64,000 nucleotides of DNA. Origin: Xestospongia muta (Eukaryota; Porifera; Demospongiae; Haplosclerida; Petrosiidae). The translations under genes were made by a program, and so were the position numbers. The notes beneath the pieces were generated by a model. The model was not told the origin of the DNA and made no database searches. It was given only the letters and a program-made list of their open reading frames with translations. Positions 35,281 to 48,480 of this stretch are shown one piece after another; the stretch's first letter is position 1; every line of letters starts with the position of its first letter. The stretch is from contig OY848918.1 in NCBI GenBank assembly GCA_963693285.1, forward strand, positions 16,118,263 to 16,182,262, given 5' to 3'.

Positions 35281-36655
35281 GAGACTATTGATGCTTTTCA
35301 AAGAAAGATCTACTGTCAGTTTTTCGTACGAGATTCTAAAACTCTAATTCAAGCTCAAAAAGTCTCTCCAAAGCTAGTAAACAAAGTACCTAATGACACG
35401 AACCACACTTTTGTTATGCTTGCATGCATTCATGGTGGACAGGTCTTTAAGTCTAGACCAAAGGATGGAAGCAGACCAGAGGACAAGCAAGCACTAGAAG
35501 TGAAAGAAATGATGCTTGACCACAGTCATGATGTGAATCCTAAAGTTTTTATGAACATTCCTCAACAAAGGAAAGTGGATAAAAATGTAAGTAATATTTT
35601 CACTTTAAAAAAAAAAAAATATATATATATGTATACATATACATACTAATTTTTAAACTATTTAATTGCATTGCTTGTATTTTAGACAAGAACTGAAATT
35701 GAGAAGGCACTACAGTGGAAATCTAACAAGAAATTAATTCAAAATCATGTTTGTTTCTACCACAGGTAATCAGGAAATTGTTACATGGACTATATGATGT
35801 GCTGTCTGCATCATGTCCTTGTCTCAGAAGCTAATTTTGATGTACTTTTGCATTTAGGTAAACTTATCACTTTGCATGACTTGACAAATGTTGCAACTAA
35901 TCTACGGTTAAAGACAGAATCTTATGGGAAAACTTGCAAGATGTCATACTAAAACTTCAGCAGGATTCATCTAAGTTTAACAGTTTCACATTCGGGATAT
36001 CGGAACAAACAATTGGCTGGAGTGTATCAACCAGAAGATCAAGAGTGTCTGTTCTGCCTTTTCAGATCTGGAGAGTTTTTTCAAAGACTTCCAGACAGTA
36101 CTTGCCTCTCTTCAAATCAAAAGAGATCATATAGCAATCACTTGTGCATCAAATATTTCTGTCAAGGCAATTGGATCATTAGTAGAAACCCAGTACAGCA
36201 GACTCCTCACTTCCTATGCAGCCAAGCTTGTAAGGGAACAGCTTGATAAAGTTGAGAAAATACAATTTATTGATGGAAAAGTCAAGGATACTGAACCTTC
36301 ACTAGTCAAGTACTCTCGTTATTTTCATCAGACTATGAAGTTGCCTTGTCATCACATTTTCACTTCAAGAAATAGACTTGAAATGCCTATGTTTGATGAA
36401 GATTTGGCACACAGAAGATGGTATATGGCTCACTACAATACTATTCATAGTATCTTCAGTGACAGCGAAACTCTTGAATCATTTTCTATTTCTTCAGCTG
36501 ACCTACCACATCGTAAACCAAAGAGCCAGCATCAGAAATTCAGAGCTGCACAATCAATATGTCTGAGGCTAGTACCTTTAGTATCAAAATCCTGTGGTAG
36601 TGATTTTGATCATAAAAAGACAGAACTTCAGAGACTTCAGAGTTGGAAAAGCCAA
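35281..36655 (+). pseudogene. MULE transposase remnant (FAR1-like and SWIM parts)
   Basis: The first open part (35281-35649) includes KVPNDTNHTFVMLACIHGGQ, FKSRPKDGSRP and DHSHDVNPKVF with IPQQRKVD, the pattern of the FAR1/ZSWIM-like N-terminal DNA-binding region of MULE transposases. A later part in a different frame (36260-36655) includes FHQTMKLPCHHIFTSRNRLE and AHRRWYMAHYN, the second half of a SWIM finger; the first cysteine pair is not visible. Stops and frame changes between them, and absence of the catalytic core, mark it as dead. Confidence 0.75.
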
Positions 36656-36932
36656 TGATGGTAGTACTCGTAGACAGCAAGGTAACATTTTCTAAAAACA
36701 TTGCATAATGAATTTTATACATGATGTAGGAGAAGAGGATGATGAAGTTGAAGAAATGGCTGATGTGTGTGAACATGTAGTCACTATGTCTGAAGGCTGT
36801 GTCATATTTTACATGAATCAAAATTCTTGTGGTCAATTTTAATTATATTCATACTTCTCACTCGCCCGTCAGTTCAATAACCAACAGCTATGTGAACCGA
36901 ATGTCGGTTCACTAGACACTGCCATTTTTATT

Positions 36933-38099
36933 TCAACAGTGTCAGTGGAATGAAACTTTTTACAGATAGGATAATAAAAAGTCATCTGAGAAAACATTTA
37001 GTTATATAACCAGATGAAATGACTTAATAATATTCTTTAATACAATCTATTCTTGTTTATACACTGACCTTGTGTGAACTGTCCTGCATATATATAGTAT
37101 GTTTTTCAATATCAATGGCACAAATTACAGTTAATGCTATTTTATCAGGATAACATGTTGTGTAAGGTTTAAAGAATACAAAGTCATCAATTATACTGTT
37201 ATTGTTCACAAAAATATTACAGGAGATCATGACTTATTTCAAGAGCATGAACTGCTTATTAGAACAATAATGGAGGATAGCATGGAGATCTTTAGTTTAA
37301 ATTTACTCTTATTAATTGATTAATTGCTGTGATGGTGTTGACTGCAATCTAATTACTAATAGTGGATATTATATGTAGTATGAAGTTAAAATGTGCTATG
37401 CATTAATGTACAATTGGAACCAGGCAAAAAGTGTGTCAGTCAGTGTAAACTATTTAATAACACATTATATTCGAGTCTATGCATTTTATAATAAAAATTA
37501 ATTAAGTATTTTCATCATAACAATAGCAATTGTTACTGAACATAAGGATTTAATTATATAAACCAACTACAATAATTGTAAAGTCTTGCAACATAACTAC
37601 GGAGCCAGGAAACTCCTTAATAAAGATGCCTTTCTGCATAATATATTCTACAGCAATAAATGATAGGGTGTCCAGATTAAATTAGATGATGATTGACAAA
37701 TTCTTTTATTTTAGTAAAAAAGAATAGTAATTGCTAATTTTTAACAACTGAAATGACTTTGTAATGAGCTGATTCTGGTCCATTAATGCGGAAAATTTAA
37801 TTATTTCAAATTTATCATCATAGTTCATTAGATTTTTTATATTGTATGGTATAGTTAGTGGTCTTTAAATGGTATGTATTCAGATGAATGAAAGAGTATT
37901 GAAAAGATTGTTATGTGTTAGAACTAAATATTATTACTACCAGAGGTAACACCTACAACGAAGTTAACAGTATCATTGAAATGGAGTCCTATTCCAATTC
38001 ACCACATTGTTGATGAATATTGAAATATTCTTTTATCCCTGGAAATTATATAAGCGTAATTGCAATTTTTAATGCAAAAACCCACATTAATGTACATTT
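36933..38099. other. Intergenic, nothing recognised
   Basis: AT-rich DNA right of the MULE with no open frame of note and no repeat end identified. Confidence 0.5.
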
Positions 38100-38115
38100 T
38101 TAAACTTTCTTTTAG

Positions 38116-38276
38116 ACCTATCACATACCAAGCAATTCTTAAGAAGAGATAATGACTGTGATGCTACAAAGCTGAATGTTGACGATGAATATGCATTGTT
38201 GAATAAAAAAGTTTTAAAAAATATAATAACTCACCTGTTCACCCATATTTCTTGTTCCATGATATTTTTCCTTTAA
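38116..38276 (+). pseudogene. Possible coding remnant
   Basis: A 53-codon open stretch behind a good acceptor (CTTTCTTTTAG) reads DLSHTKQFLRRDNDCDATKL and then VDDEYALLNKKVLKN before a stop. The composition is more protein-like than its surroundings, but I do not recognise a family and no partner exon was found. Confidence 0.2.
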
Positions 38277-38474
38277 GGTACAACAAATATAATTTTATCT
38301 TAATGTTGAAGCTAATTCATTTATTTCCAAATACAATGCCATATACCAGTTTTTAATGAAGTGAAAAGAGCAATTCTACAAAACTCTTTGTCTGAAATAA
38401 AGTGTCATATTAACATGGACAAAATAATATACATTTGTTTAGAAGTATATATACTTATCTATTAGTCTTGCACA

Positions 38475-38960
38475 AAGTTGTTTCATTTTTTGTTCCACAG
38501 CATGACAATTTATGATCTTCAATTGACATTGGACAGATAGCACAGTTGCAGTGTCTTTTTACTTCAATATGAGGACATCTCTTCCCAAAAGGTCCTTAAT
38601 GTAAAATCTGACTTAAAATAGAAATTGGGTTTTGGCAGCAAGCTGTGAATTAATTTCAGGAGATCATATAACACAATTGTAAATAAATGATGCCTATATA
38701 AGGTTGTAATCATGACATCACTTTACAAAAGTTGACATACTATTGTAGAAGTCCTAACATACCTTACTTCAAAGAAATTTCAGAATTTTCATAAAAAAGA
38801 TATAAGTAAGACGTTTTATCTCCAATTTCTGCGCCATCAAAATCTTGCTCTACATCATCGTAGAATACACTGTCAGTGTCAACTGAATCCATTTCATATA
38901 CGAAGGTGTTGTTTGAGTCGCTGTAATAATCAAGTTCATCATTATTGTCTTGAATTCACT
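38475..38960 (-). pseudogene. Cys-rich (P2X7-tail-like) exon and acidic exon remnant
   Basis: The minus-strand segment 38475-38600 follows an acceptor and reads GPFGKRCPHIEVKRHCNC, then AICPMSIEDHKLSCCGTKN; the spacing C.C..C..M....E/H..CC resembles the Cys-rich C-terminal domain of P2X7 receptors, which also occurs in other invertebrate proteins. Upstream, 38770-38950 is open for about 60 residues, rich in Asp and Glu (DNNDELDYYSDSNN), and ends at a GTAAGG donor. The reading phases of the two do not fit each other directly, so either an exon is missing or the locus is decayed. Confidence 0.3.
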
Positions 38961-39169
38961 CGCAACTGTAAGATCGATCTCTGCATCACATTCACTTGCA
39001 TATTGACTTAATGTTACTAAAAACTATGATGAATCTCTCAATAGTAGGTCTATTTCAAATTTAGTGGAATCTTCTATGAGACGACCAGATTCACCTGAAT
39101 CGAACGAACCTTCTGTCACCACAATGTATAATAATTAAATAAACTTTGGACTTAAAAGCACGTGGAGTG

Positions 39170-39212
39170 TATATATTATATATATATATATAATATAATA
39201 TTATATATATTT
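39170..39212. repeat. AT palindromic tract
   Basis: TATATTATATATATATATAT followed by AATATAATATTATATATATT; largely self-complementary. No gene is associated with it. Confidence 0.6.
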
Positions 39213-39219
39213 GTGGAAA

Positions 39220-41780
39220 ATGCCGTGTGTCATTGGAGAAGGAAGAAGAGTTAGACATGTTGCAATCATCAAAAAAGACAAAAAAGGATTGCCTGTAAGT
39301 TTTGTATTTGTTCGAGACTAAGCTTATAATTGTCTGCACTCTGTAAGTATTGATATTATCAAGTATTGTACTGATACAGTGAGTTTGTAAAGTGACATCA
39401 AATTCACTCTGTGGTTGACTTTCAGCACCTCAATAGTGGAGTATAAAGCTTTGTAAATCTTGTTTATGTTTCTGTCATTTACCTGAATACCAGAATTTAT
39501 TCCTATATTTTTAGGACAGTACAGCTGTGCATTCGTTTCTATGGGAGGAGCTGTTATAAATGGATGAGGTGTCCTTTAATAATTTTAAAGAAGTTGATGT
39601 TGGAATGATAGTGCTTGCCTCTTGATATACTTCTAATGATGCATACGATCAGGTCAGAATTTTTGAAGAAAAGATAAATGGTTTTGCTGAATATAATTAT
39701 ATACATTAATGCATATGTAAAGTGAGTTTCCACTTCAAAGCATTGCAACATCTGTTAATTACTTAATCTATTAATAACTGTTGTATAAACTGATGTTGAT
39801 CAATAAACCATAGGTTTCCTGTCAGTTAAAATAATTTATTTACATAGTAATTATAGCCATAAAACACAAATAAATGTGTACAACTGGTATTACTTAGGTG
39901 ACAATAAAAAGAATGCCAAGAGCCTTTCAAAGCAAATTAATCATATGAAGGAACCACATTCTGTGTTAAAAATGTTTAAAATATTCTAAATACTACACAA
40001 TTGTACTATGTTTTATCAAGTTTATAAAAGTGGTATAGCTTCTTTTAACAAGGACATGCTAAAGTAGGTTAAGAATGCTAAAATAGCAATGTTTCCATGA
40101 CTACTGCTACATTTGCAGTTATCAACACGTTGGGTTCATCACATGATACTGTCACATCCAATAACATAGATGGTCCTTAAATTTGGTACTTCCTTTACAG
40201 ATGTGAATATTGATCTTCCACAATTATATAGAATAATCCATCTACCAGTCTTGCACTGATTCTAAAGACATAATTTTGGTAATGAACTAATGACTACTAG
40301 TAATTAAATTGTTATCACCACAGTGTTAAATCCATCTACCAATCTACCTGAGACAGGTTGTATCACCAACACTTCTCAATCCTACAATACTCCATACTGA
40401 TCAGCATCTGAATCTGAATATTTTCCAATTAGTACATCTCCAACTAGCCATGTTGAAGACGTAAGTGGAATCAGTGGTCATTCTTTAGTCTTTGTTACCT
40501 GATCCAGTAGATCACATTTTAGAAATGAAATAGAAGCATTGGATTATGCTGCTACAAATATGAAACAAACAATTACTACACCACTTTCTAGATTATAATC
40601 ACTTTCCAATCCTTATGACTCCCAGTATCAATCATAGTAATTGTTTCCAATGACAACCTTAGCTCAAGGGTGATTTTCTGTTTCACCACTATATTTGTAT
40701 ACATTTTGAAATTTATTTTAGTCACCAGAATTAGTAAGTTTAATTGTAAGCCAACCATTTTATATAATTATAAAATTAGGATGAATCTGATGCATCATAC
40801 ATAAGAGGAGCTCATGAGCAATGCTCATGTGCTCCTGTATATAGGTACAGTGGTCAACTATACTGAACTATGTAAACTGTTGTTTTCTAATATAACCTTT
40901 TATTGATTATCATTTGGTTTCTTTAGGTATACAGAGTTTGGATTGTTCCAATGCAAAAAAACAGGTATAAAGAATGACACAGCAGTTTGTACAACATTAT
41001 AGACAAAATGACAATTACAAAGATAACAACATTTCCTGCTTGCAAGTACCAAATCAGACACAGACACTAAAATGAAAATCAAACATCATTTAACATAACA
41101 TATTGGTTACAGATGGTTGCATCTTGAGACTCTCAAAATCCTTGAAGTAAGGTCTGGATGTCATCACTATCACAATCCATTCATGGTTATCCATTTTTTA
41201 GGTTCTACTATCATGTAATGCACTGTTAGTTTATGTTTGGTACACTTAATGTAATATATGTCATGTGAGACAATATTGATGACACTCTACTTCAATCTTT
41301 AGTACAAACAAGTAAGTACAAGTTAATTGATGACATTAAAATGATTGTCATGTAATCATTCCTGTGTTGTATCATATGATTTTCACAGGACTGTCATATG
41401 GTATCATATGCCATGTGATAATGTTATAATATTCAAAGTCGAGTATTATCTAACAGTTTTTCCACCAAATATGTAAAGTGTGTATGAGTATTTTAAGATT
41501 GCTTTTGACCACATATTACATATTATACTATAATAATATGTTCATTTCACATTCATTTAATGATGTAAGACTTTAGTAGCGTAACAGATAACCTGCAGAA
41601 ATTCAAATCTCTACATAGTATTGGGTACAATTGATTGATAACTATAACCTCATAGCTTCTATTGACTCTCTAGATTAGTAAATATATTTCCTTACAGTTA
41701 GAGTAGTATTGTCAAAATATTCTTTGGATGTTTACAACTATAAATATCTATAGTTAGAACAGCACATATACTTATAGTGA
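39220..41780. other. Region with scattered coding-like remnants
   Basis: A plus-strand segment at 39230-39297 (MPCVIGEGRRVRHVAIIKKD) ends at GTAAGT, and 40320-40590 contains pieces such as NPSTNLPETGCITNTSQS and PISTSPTSHVEDVSGISG broken by stops. They could be remains of a gene or transposon ORF, but no family can be named. Confidence 0.25.
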
Positions 41781-42100
41781 CCAGGGGTTCATACAGGATT
41801 TGAACTTTGTAAGGGAAAATTCAGTCAATGCTCCTCCTATGTCCCATGCAGTATTGTACTATATATTCATGTTTTATTAAAACTAATTAAAACACGTCTA
41901 CATAGTCACCTAGCTGATTCAAATCTTGAACATTTAATGAAGGTTGCAATAGAAGGACCTCCATTAAAAGATGTTGACTTTATAGGGATATTGAACTTTG
42001 ACTTAAATAATTATAAATAATAAATATATATAGAAATTCTTGGGGGGAAAGCATCCTTGGGGGATATCCCAGGGCTTCCCTTTCTGTATGAACCCCTGGT
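41781..42100. mobile_element. Short hAT-like inverted-repeat element
   Basis: The left end CCAGGGGTTCATACAG is exactly inverted at the right end, CTGTATGAACCCCTGG (42084-42099). The CAGGGGTTC terminus is typical of hAT elements. At about 320 bp with no open frame it would be nonautonomous. An 8-bp target duplication is not evident, which weakens the class assignment. Confidence 0.65.
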
Positions 42101-43425
42101 GTACTATCTATAGTATTATCTTAAATATGTACAGTGAATGCAGACCTACAATATATACAATTTAATATCAGTATACTGTATAGCAGGAAATTTCACATGG
42201 CGCAAATCTTCATATATTTTAAAAGCTTACTAGGAAGTTTAAAAATTAAAACCTGCAATTCTTATCTTGTGACAATGCTAGTTGTAATCATTTACAATAG
42301 TGCTCTGTCAATACTTTAATTTTAATCCACTTTACATATGTAACGAAAAGTTGCAGTATCAAAATTACCACTATCAGATTCTATATTACTAAAACATGCT
42401 TGAATACTTGTCTTTTCTGTTCACATTTATTTTAATTACCATAATTAGCTTTTTTTTCATTGTGAAATATATTCGTTTCACCCTAGATAAACAAAATATT
42501 TGTGAATTGAAAATTTCTATTTAATGAAGTTTTTTATGTAATGAAAAATTGGAATGACGAATATTTAGAATAACCAGTACATAAATACCATATGTTTGTC
42601 TATTGAAGACATTGAGATATCACAGTTGAATATTCAAAATTATTTCAAGAACTATTACAACCATCCCTGATGGCCTTATAGACATGATATCTCCTTATGC
42701 AACAGGCCACTTCACTTCTTTCTCCATTACTTGAGCCATTACAACATGTGGTCTCACCTTTATGTAAAAATTTCACTTTAGCAAAATTTTCATTTAGAGT
42801 AGGAAGAAAATTTAGTAACACGAACTTTTTTAAGAAAAAATATTTTGATAACGAAATAAAAGCTAATTATGGTATATTATACTGCAAGAAATAGACATGA
42901 TACACCACTTGTTGATGAATTTAACATAATATTTACAATTCTATGTAAAATGTAAAGACATCAGTGATATGTATAATAATAATGGTGTTGTACATATTGG
43001 GAGGTGGAACTAAAATGTATTCATGTGTTATTGTAACTCAATATATCATTATCTACTGATATTCATATATTGTGTACAATTTGTGGGTGGAACTGACATA
43101 GTATTCATAGACTATTGGAACTAACACTTACATGTATACTGTAGTATAGCAGGAATTAATTAAAAGAACAATCTTATTTGGTTATTTGTAAAAATTTTAT
43201 AAACTTTAACAAATTATATTTCAAATGCTATTAATAAATATTGTTAGACACACTTTATCTTAACTACTAAACAGTTTAGATGTAATTAAGTGACCCAATC
43301 TATCATCTAACAGAAGGTTGTATTGTCCATAATAGAATGTCCAAATGATTTTGCTGAAGCATGCTAGCTAGGTAAAGAGTCTAATCTTATAATTGTTTGT
43401 GTTATTCTATCCATGACTTTGTATT
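42101..43425. other. Intergenic, nothing recognised
   Basis: AT-rich DNA without recognisable exon or element ends. Short open frames at 42134 and 42697 have no splice or family support. Confidence 0.5.
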
Positions 43426-43895
<470 letters not shown>

Positions 43896-43951
43896 TCATA
43901 ATTCAAGAGCTGCACTGATAGTATCATAATTCAAGAGCTACACTGATAGTA
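43896..43951. repeat. Two-copy tandem repeat of 28 bp
   Basis: TCATAATTCAAGAGCTGCAC plus TGATAGTA, repeated once with a single G/A difference, immediately right of the CT array. Confidence 0.9.
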
Positions 43952-44269
43952 TTATAACTTATGTGTGTGGTTTACAGGCACAAGATGGAACATTTTTCAT
44001 ATGATCTAAAGTCTTATCTTTGTTGTTGTAATATTATTATTATATGTAGGGGTAATGATCTCTTCTACTTTACTCTCTCTGTCTCTGTCTTCTAAGATTT
44101 GTTTATAATCATTACTAGCTATTTAATTAAATATTATTGATTGACTCATAACTCTATCAAATATGGTATCAATGACAAATCATACTAAAATATATCATAG
44201 ACCTCTGAATACAAAGTGCAATATATTGTTTTATAGTTTTTAGTTTTCACTTTTTGCAAATATCACAAT

Positions 44270-46420
44270 CATAATAGGTTTGATATCAAATTTTACATTG
44301 ATGTACACAAAGATCATACAGCTAGTACTGACAAGGAGCTAACACTTGATTACTTTAATTTGAGGAATTGTTAACATCATTACAATTAGCTACATTGTCA
44401 ACTAATGAATGTTATTGAAATTGATTAACAAGTTAAGCTATCAAGTTTGATTACACTATCTACATATCCCTAACAATACAAAGTCTTGCATCACATCACA
44501 TTGTGTATGTCCATCAACTTATGAACACAGTACATGCACAACACATGAATGTGATGTGTCACAATGTAAGGATAGAATCGATTTTTATCTTGTTGTTCCT
44601 AGCAGTGCATTCAACTCAATCAGATTTCAATTAACACATGTTCACACATACCAATGTGTTTTATGGCAGATGAGAAACTTATTGAGGCTGTTTGTTGTTT
44701 TCATTGCTTGTAACAAGTATCTAGCCAAAGCTACAAGGATCCAAGACCAATAGAAAACACATAAAAATAAGTGGCTAACCAGGCAACTGAAACTGAAACT
44801 CTCCTTGTTGGAGACATTGAATAAATATAGGACACACCCACCTTGTTCTTTATTTCTATTGGCTTCTTCATTATCTGTAAAGCAAAGCAAGCAGCAACAC
44901 TTCAGTCTCCACTTTGCACTAATTGACTTTATAATAACGAGGTGGGTTTTTACTTGACATAAGTCTGCTTGTTTATTTGAACAATATTGGCACTACGCTA
45001 TGCTACATGACACAATGCCAAGAATACAACTTGGTGCATATACAAGTGTATTTTTGTGTACCCACCTTAACTGTTACATTATTCTCTTCATCATCAATCC
45101 ATTATGAGTGTTTTATTCTACAGGAAGGTATAATGCACTAGTGATACTACTGATACTAAGAAAGTAGTAGTTCTTTTAAGATATATACAATTTATAAAGG
45201 TATTGTAATCCTTTTATCTACTTCATCTATCTATGTGTATATTAGTACTTGTTACTATATGTATATTTGTGACCATAAATACAAAAATGGTACCTAATGT
45301 GTAAACAAATTTTGAACTATACTTCTATAGAATTATTGTTTATTTTGTATTTATCATTTCCAGTAAGACAATGTAATCATAAAGATCAATAATTGAGCTT
45401 GTTACCTACTGAATTTTAATAACTTCCTATTCAAGATGGCTCCATAGTAACAATTTGTATGCAAGTACTTGTTTGAAATTTGTTTGCATGTAAGATACCG
45501 TTTTGATATTTGTTGCAACATTTTTATAATCAATTCATAATTCTTTTGTTCGTCTTTTTGTCCATTTTTTTGTTTTTAACACTTTTATCTATCCTTTTAT
45601 CTATTAGGTCCAGTACTCAAGATACAACTCACAACATAATGAAGTACTCAATGTGACATTATGTGTAATAACCTGTTCATTTTGTGATCAATACATACCT
45701 AAGTTATGATAAACTGGACTTTTTAAAATACATAAGAACCAACATGTACTTACAATACATTTATATATTTACATGTTAATAAAATGATATAGTAATAAAA
45801 CAAAGTAAATGTATTATATGTACCATATATTATAATGACCAGTGTTCATATTGGAATCATATGATTGATTGATGTCCTTGATGATTAAGAAATCATCCAT
45901 AACTTCAGTCTTGTGGTCTACTATGAAATAGAATCCCAGGAACCTTGGAATGTCATTTGGATGAAGGGTACTCTATCTGTGCCTTTTTTTTTTGATATAA
46001 CTAAAGCATTTGACTCAGTTCCACATCAACCCCTTCTTGATGTACTTTTTTCACTTGACATTATTCATCACCTTATGGTTTGGCTTCAAAGCTATCTCAC
46101 ACTTCAATCTCAGCAGGTTGTTGTTGATGGCTGTTTCTCTTCTAAGTCTACCATCTTATCTGACATTCCTCAAGGCTCGAATCTTGGACCACTTCTTTTC
46201 ATTTTGTATGTGAATGACATATTCTTTCCCCTCAACTTCATCCATCATCCTATATGCTGATGATCTCCTATCATGTCCCTTCAAATCATCCTATGAATTT
46301 TCACTTGCACAATCTAATGTTAATATTCTCTCTTCCTGGGTGAAATCTAAACACCTAACTATTATAATCACTCTAAAACAAAATACATGGTTTTTCCATT
46401 CACTTAGTCAGGTCTGTTAC
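44270..46420 (+). mobile_element. Non-LTR retrotransposon (LINE) remnant
   Basis: The 5' portions (44270-44470 and 45590-45930) recur at 6075-6690, and the second block again from 59192, always upstream of a reverse transcriptase fragment in the same orientation. The element is fragmentary and lacks a recognisable endonuclease domain or 3' end. Confidence 0.6.
45990..46420 (+). pseudogene. LINE reverse transcriptase fragment
   Basis: The frame starting near 45990 reads FFDITKAFDSVPHQPLLDVL, then VVVDGCFSSKSTILSDIPQG and GPLLFILYVND, matching motifs of CR1/L2/Jockey-type reverse transcriptases. A frameshift near 46240 moves the catalytic motif to another frame (SSIILYADDLLSCPFKSS). The fragment ends within the thumb-like region at about 46420. 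Confidence 0.85.
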
Positions 46421-46900
46421 TTGATAACTATAAAAGTAATATCATTAGTCATTATTGTATCACAATATTGTATTCTTTCATTAGGTTCTTTGGAATCGAA
46501 GAGGAGTTTTAACAAAAATTATTCTCATTCAATTAGAATTATTCTAACAGTATCATCTTTACATAACATTAACATATTTCTTATTATTTCTAATTATATG
46601 TCAATAGTCTATTTGACCAGATCTCCATGAATGAAAATTCATTTCATTAATCTATTATCATATACTTCTACAGTATACTAATAGTATCATTCATTATAAA
46701 GGACACATGTATCAATGTGACACTAATTCTTTAAGTATATTTTTAGATAATCAAAGTTCTAATAAAACATGAATACTTCACATAATCATATATATTAAAC
46801 TGATGCTAATGGTGTTTTTAGCTGTAACACAATTATATATACAATGGATCTATCATTCTATAGTTATACTTAAATGACAGATGGATCATTTGAAAGGAAT
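46400..46900. repeat. Diverged direct repeat, copy 1
   Basis: About 500 bp matching 47950-48480 with many differences (shared stretches include ATTCTTTCATTAG and ATACTTCTACAGTATAC). It starts within the 3' edge of the LINE remnant, so both copies may be LINE-derived. Confidence 0.7.
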
Positions 46901-47949
46901 TTAATTTTCGGATTTCACAGATTAAACCAATGTCTGATATATTACTTAACAATATATACATCAGTACATGTTTCCTTATATTTATATGGAATGGATAAAT
47001 TTTAGATTATTACTAAGGAATGCAATCAGTATTTATAATTACAAACACAAAACACTCCCTCACAATTGTTAATGCTAGAGTATTCTATTATACTATATAA
47101 CAGTACCTGACCACATATAATAATAATATGTATGATATATAACATATGATCTAATCACAGAGTGTCAATGGAATCAAGAAGCACTGAGGAAACACTTATA
47201 TGATAAATACTATCTTCTATTTTAATCATTGGTATGGGCTGGGTCATTCACATTCATTGTCTTCTTAATGAATTGGTATCAATACATAGGAAGTGTATAA
47301 ACACTAGACTGGATAGTTTAACTGAACTGTCCTTAAATTATTTATGTTGGAGAAGGTTGCTGTCAGAATCATCCTATGCCACAAGTTTCATTTTATAGTT
47401 TGTATGACTTCTCAATTTTACATTCTTGACTTTTTTGTTAGTACAGGTTGTAAATAAAATTTATAAATAATTATAGAATGAATACATTCAAAACCAAACT
47501 ATCCTATAGACTGCATAGTGATGTATGAGTAAATAATGCAACATTGAGTAAAAGTAACACAAAATATTTTTGCCTTACAATGTAGTCATTCTTTAAAATT
47601 GCATGCATTCTTTCTAGTTAATGATGATGTTTAGAATGAAGTTAATGTTTTGAATTGTTTTCTTTGAAAAGTTGACAACACCACATATTTAGTGTAGTTG
47701 CGTGGATAATGACATAGTTCCTTCAACTGACCACTATTCCTAATATCAAGGTGTCTATAGATAATACAGGAAGTAGGTGACATAGTTAGATAGTATAACT
47801 ACTATATTGGAATGAGAAAACTCTATGAAATAAATCAACTGTAACCTAATTATAGTAAGATGAGAGTGTACTGTCTGTCTACTAACTACTACTATATGTG
47901 ACACACTCACACTATGTATGTACTGTACACTATTTGGTCATATATAATT
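46901..47949. other. Intergenic, nothing recognised
   Basis: AT-rich spacer between two diverged repeat copies; no coding or structural signal seen. Confidence 0.5.
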
Positions 47950-48480
47950 AACAGCTGCTTAGTAAAGTCTGCCACTTGATAACCATGAAAGTAATGCCAA
48001 TAGTCATTATTGTCTCATAAAATTACATTCTTTCATTAGATTCTTTGGAAGAGGAGATTGTAACAGAAATTCTTTTCATTCTCTGGAAATTAATTTACAG
48101 CATCATCTTTACACAAGAATTATGTATTTGTCATTATTTCAAACTATATATATGTCAATAACTGTATAGATCTTTATAAATGAAAAGATGTCTCATTAAT
48201 TTATTCTAATGTCCTTATACTTCTACAGTATACCTTCTGTATCATTCATTACAAAGGATACATATATCATTGTGCACACTAGTTCTTCCAATGTCATCTT
48301 AGAAATTAAAAGCTCTAACAAGACATCAGTACAACATATAAAGATGGACATTATTAAGTTGATTGTTACGGTGTTTTAATAGCTGAAACAAAATAATTTG
48401 TAGGATATATCTATCATTCTATAGTTATATTTTAATGAAAGATGGATTATTTAAAAAGAATTTAATTTTGTTATTTGACA
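47950..48480. repeat. Diverged direct repeat, copy 2
   Basis: Second copy of 46400-46900 in the same orientation. Confidence 0.7.

Larger units (their letters stand above)
34601..36923 (+). mobile_element. Mutator-like (MULE) DNA transposon remnant
   Basis: Terminal inverted repeats of about 52 bp: the left end reads GGCAGTGTTTAGTGAACC and the inverted right end GGCAGTGTCTAGTGAACC, both continuing to TTGGTTATTGAAC. The flanking 9-mers ATTCTTATT (34592-34600) and ATTTTTATT (36924-36932) match at 8 of 9 bases, as expected for a MULE target duplication. Inside are remnants of a transposase with a FAR1-like N-terminal part and a SWIM-type zinc finger. The central catalytic region is missing, so the copy is not autonomous. 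It starts about 270 bp upstream of gene A's start codon. Confidence 0.85.

Noticed and set aside
34329..36940. Kinase domain upstream of the gene A ankyrin repeats, as in DAPK1
   Set aside because: No kinase motifs (glycine loop, HRD, DFG) were found on the minus strand upstream; the interval is taken by the MULE.
41774..42108. 8-bp target duplication for the hAT-like element
   Set aside because: The flanks ATAGTGAC and GTGTACTA do not match well enough to claim one.
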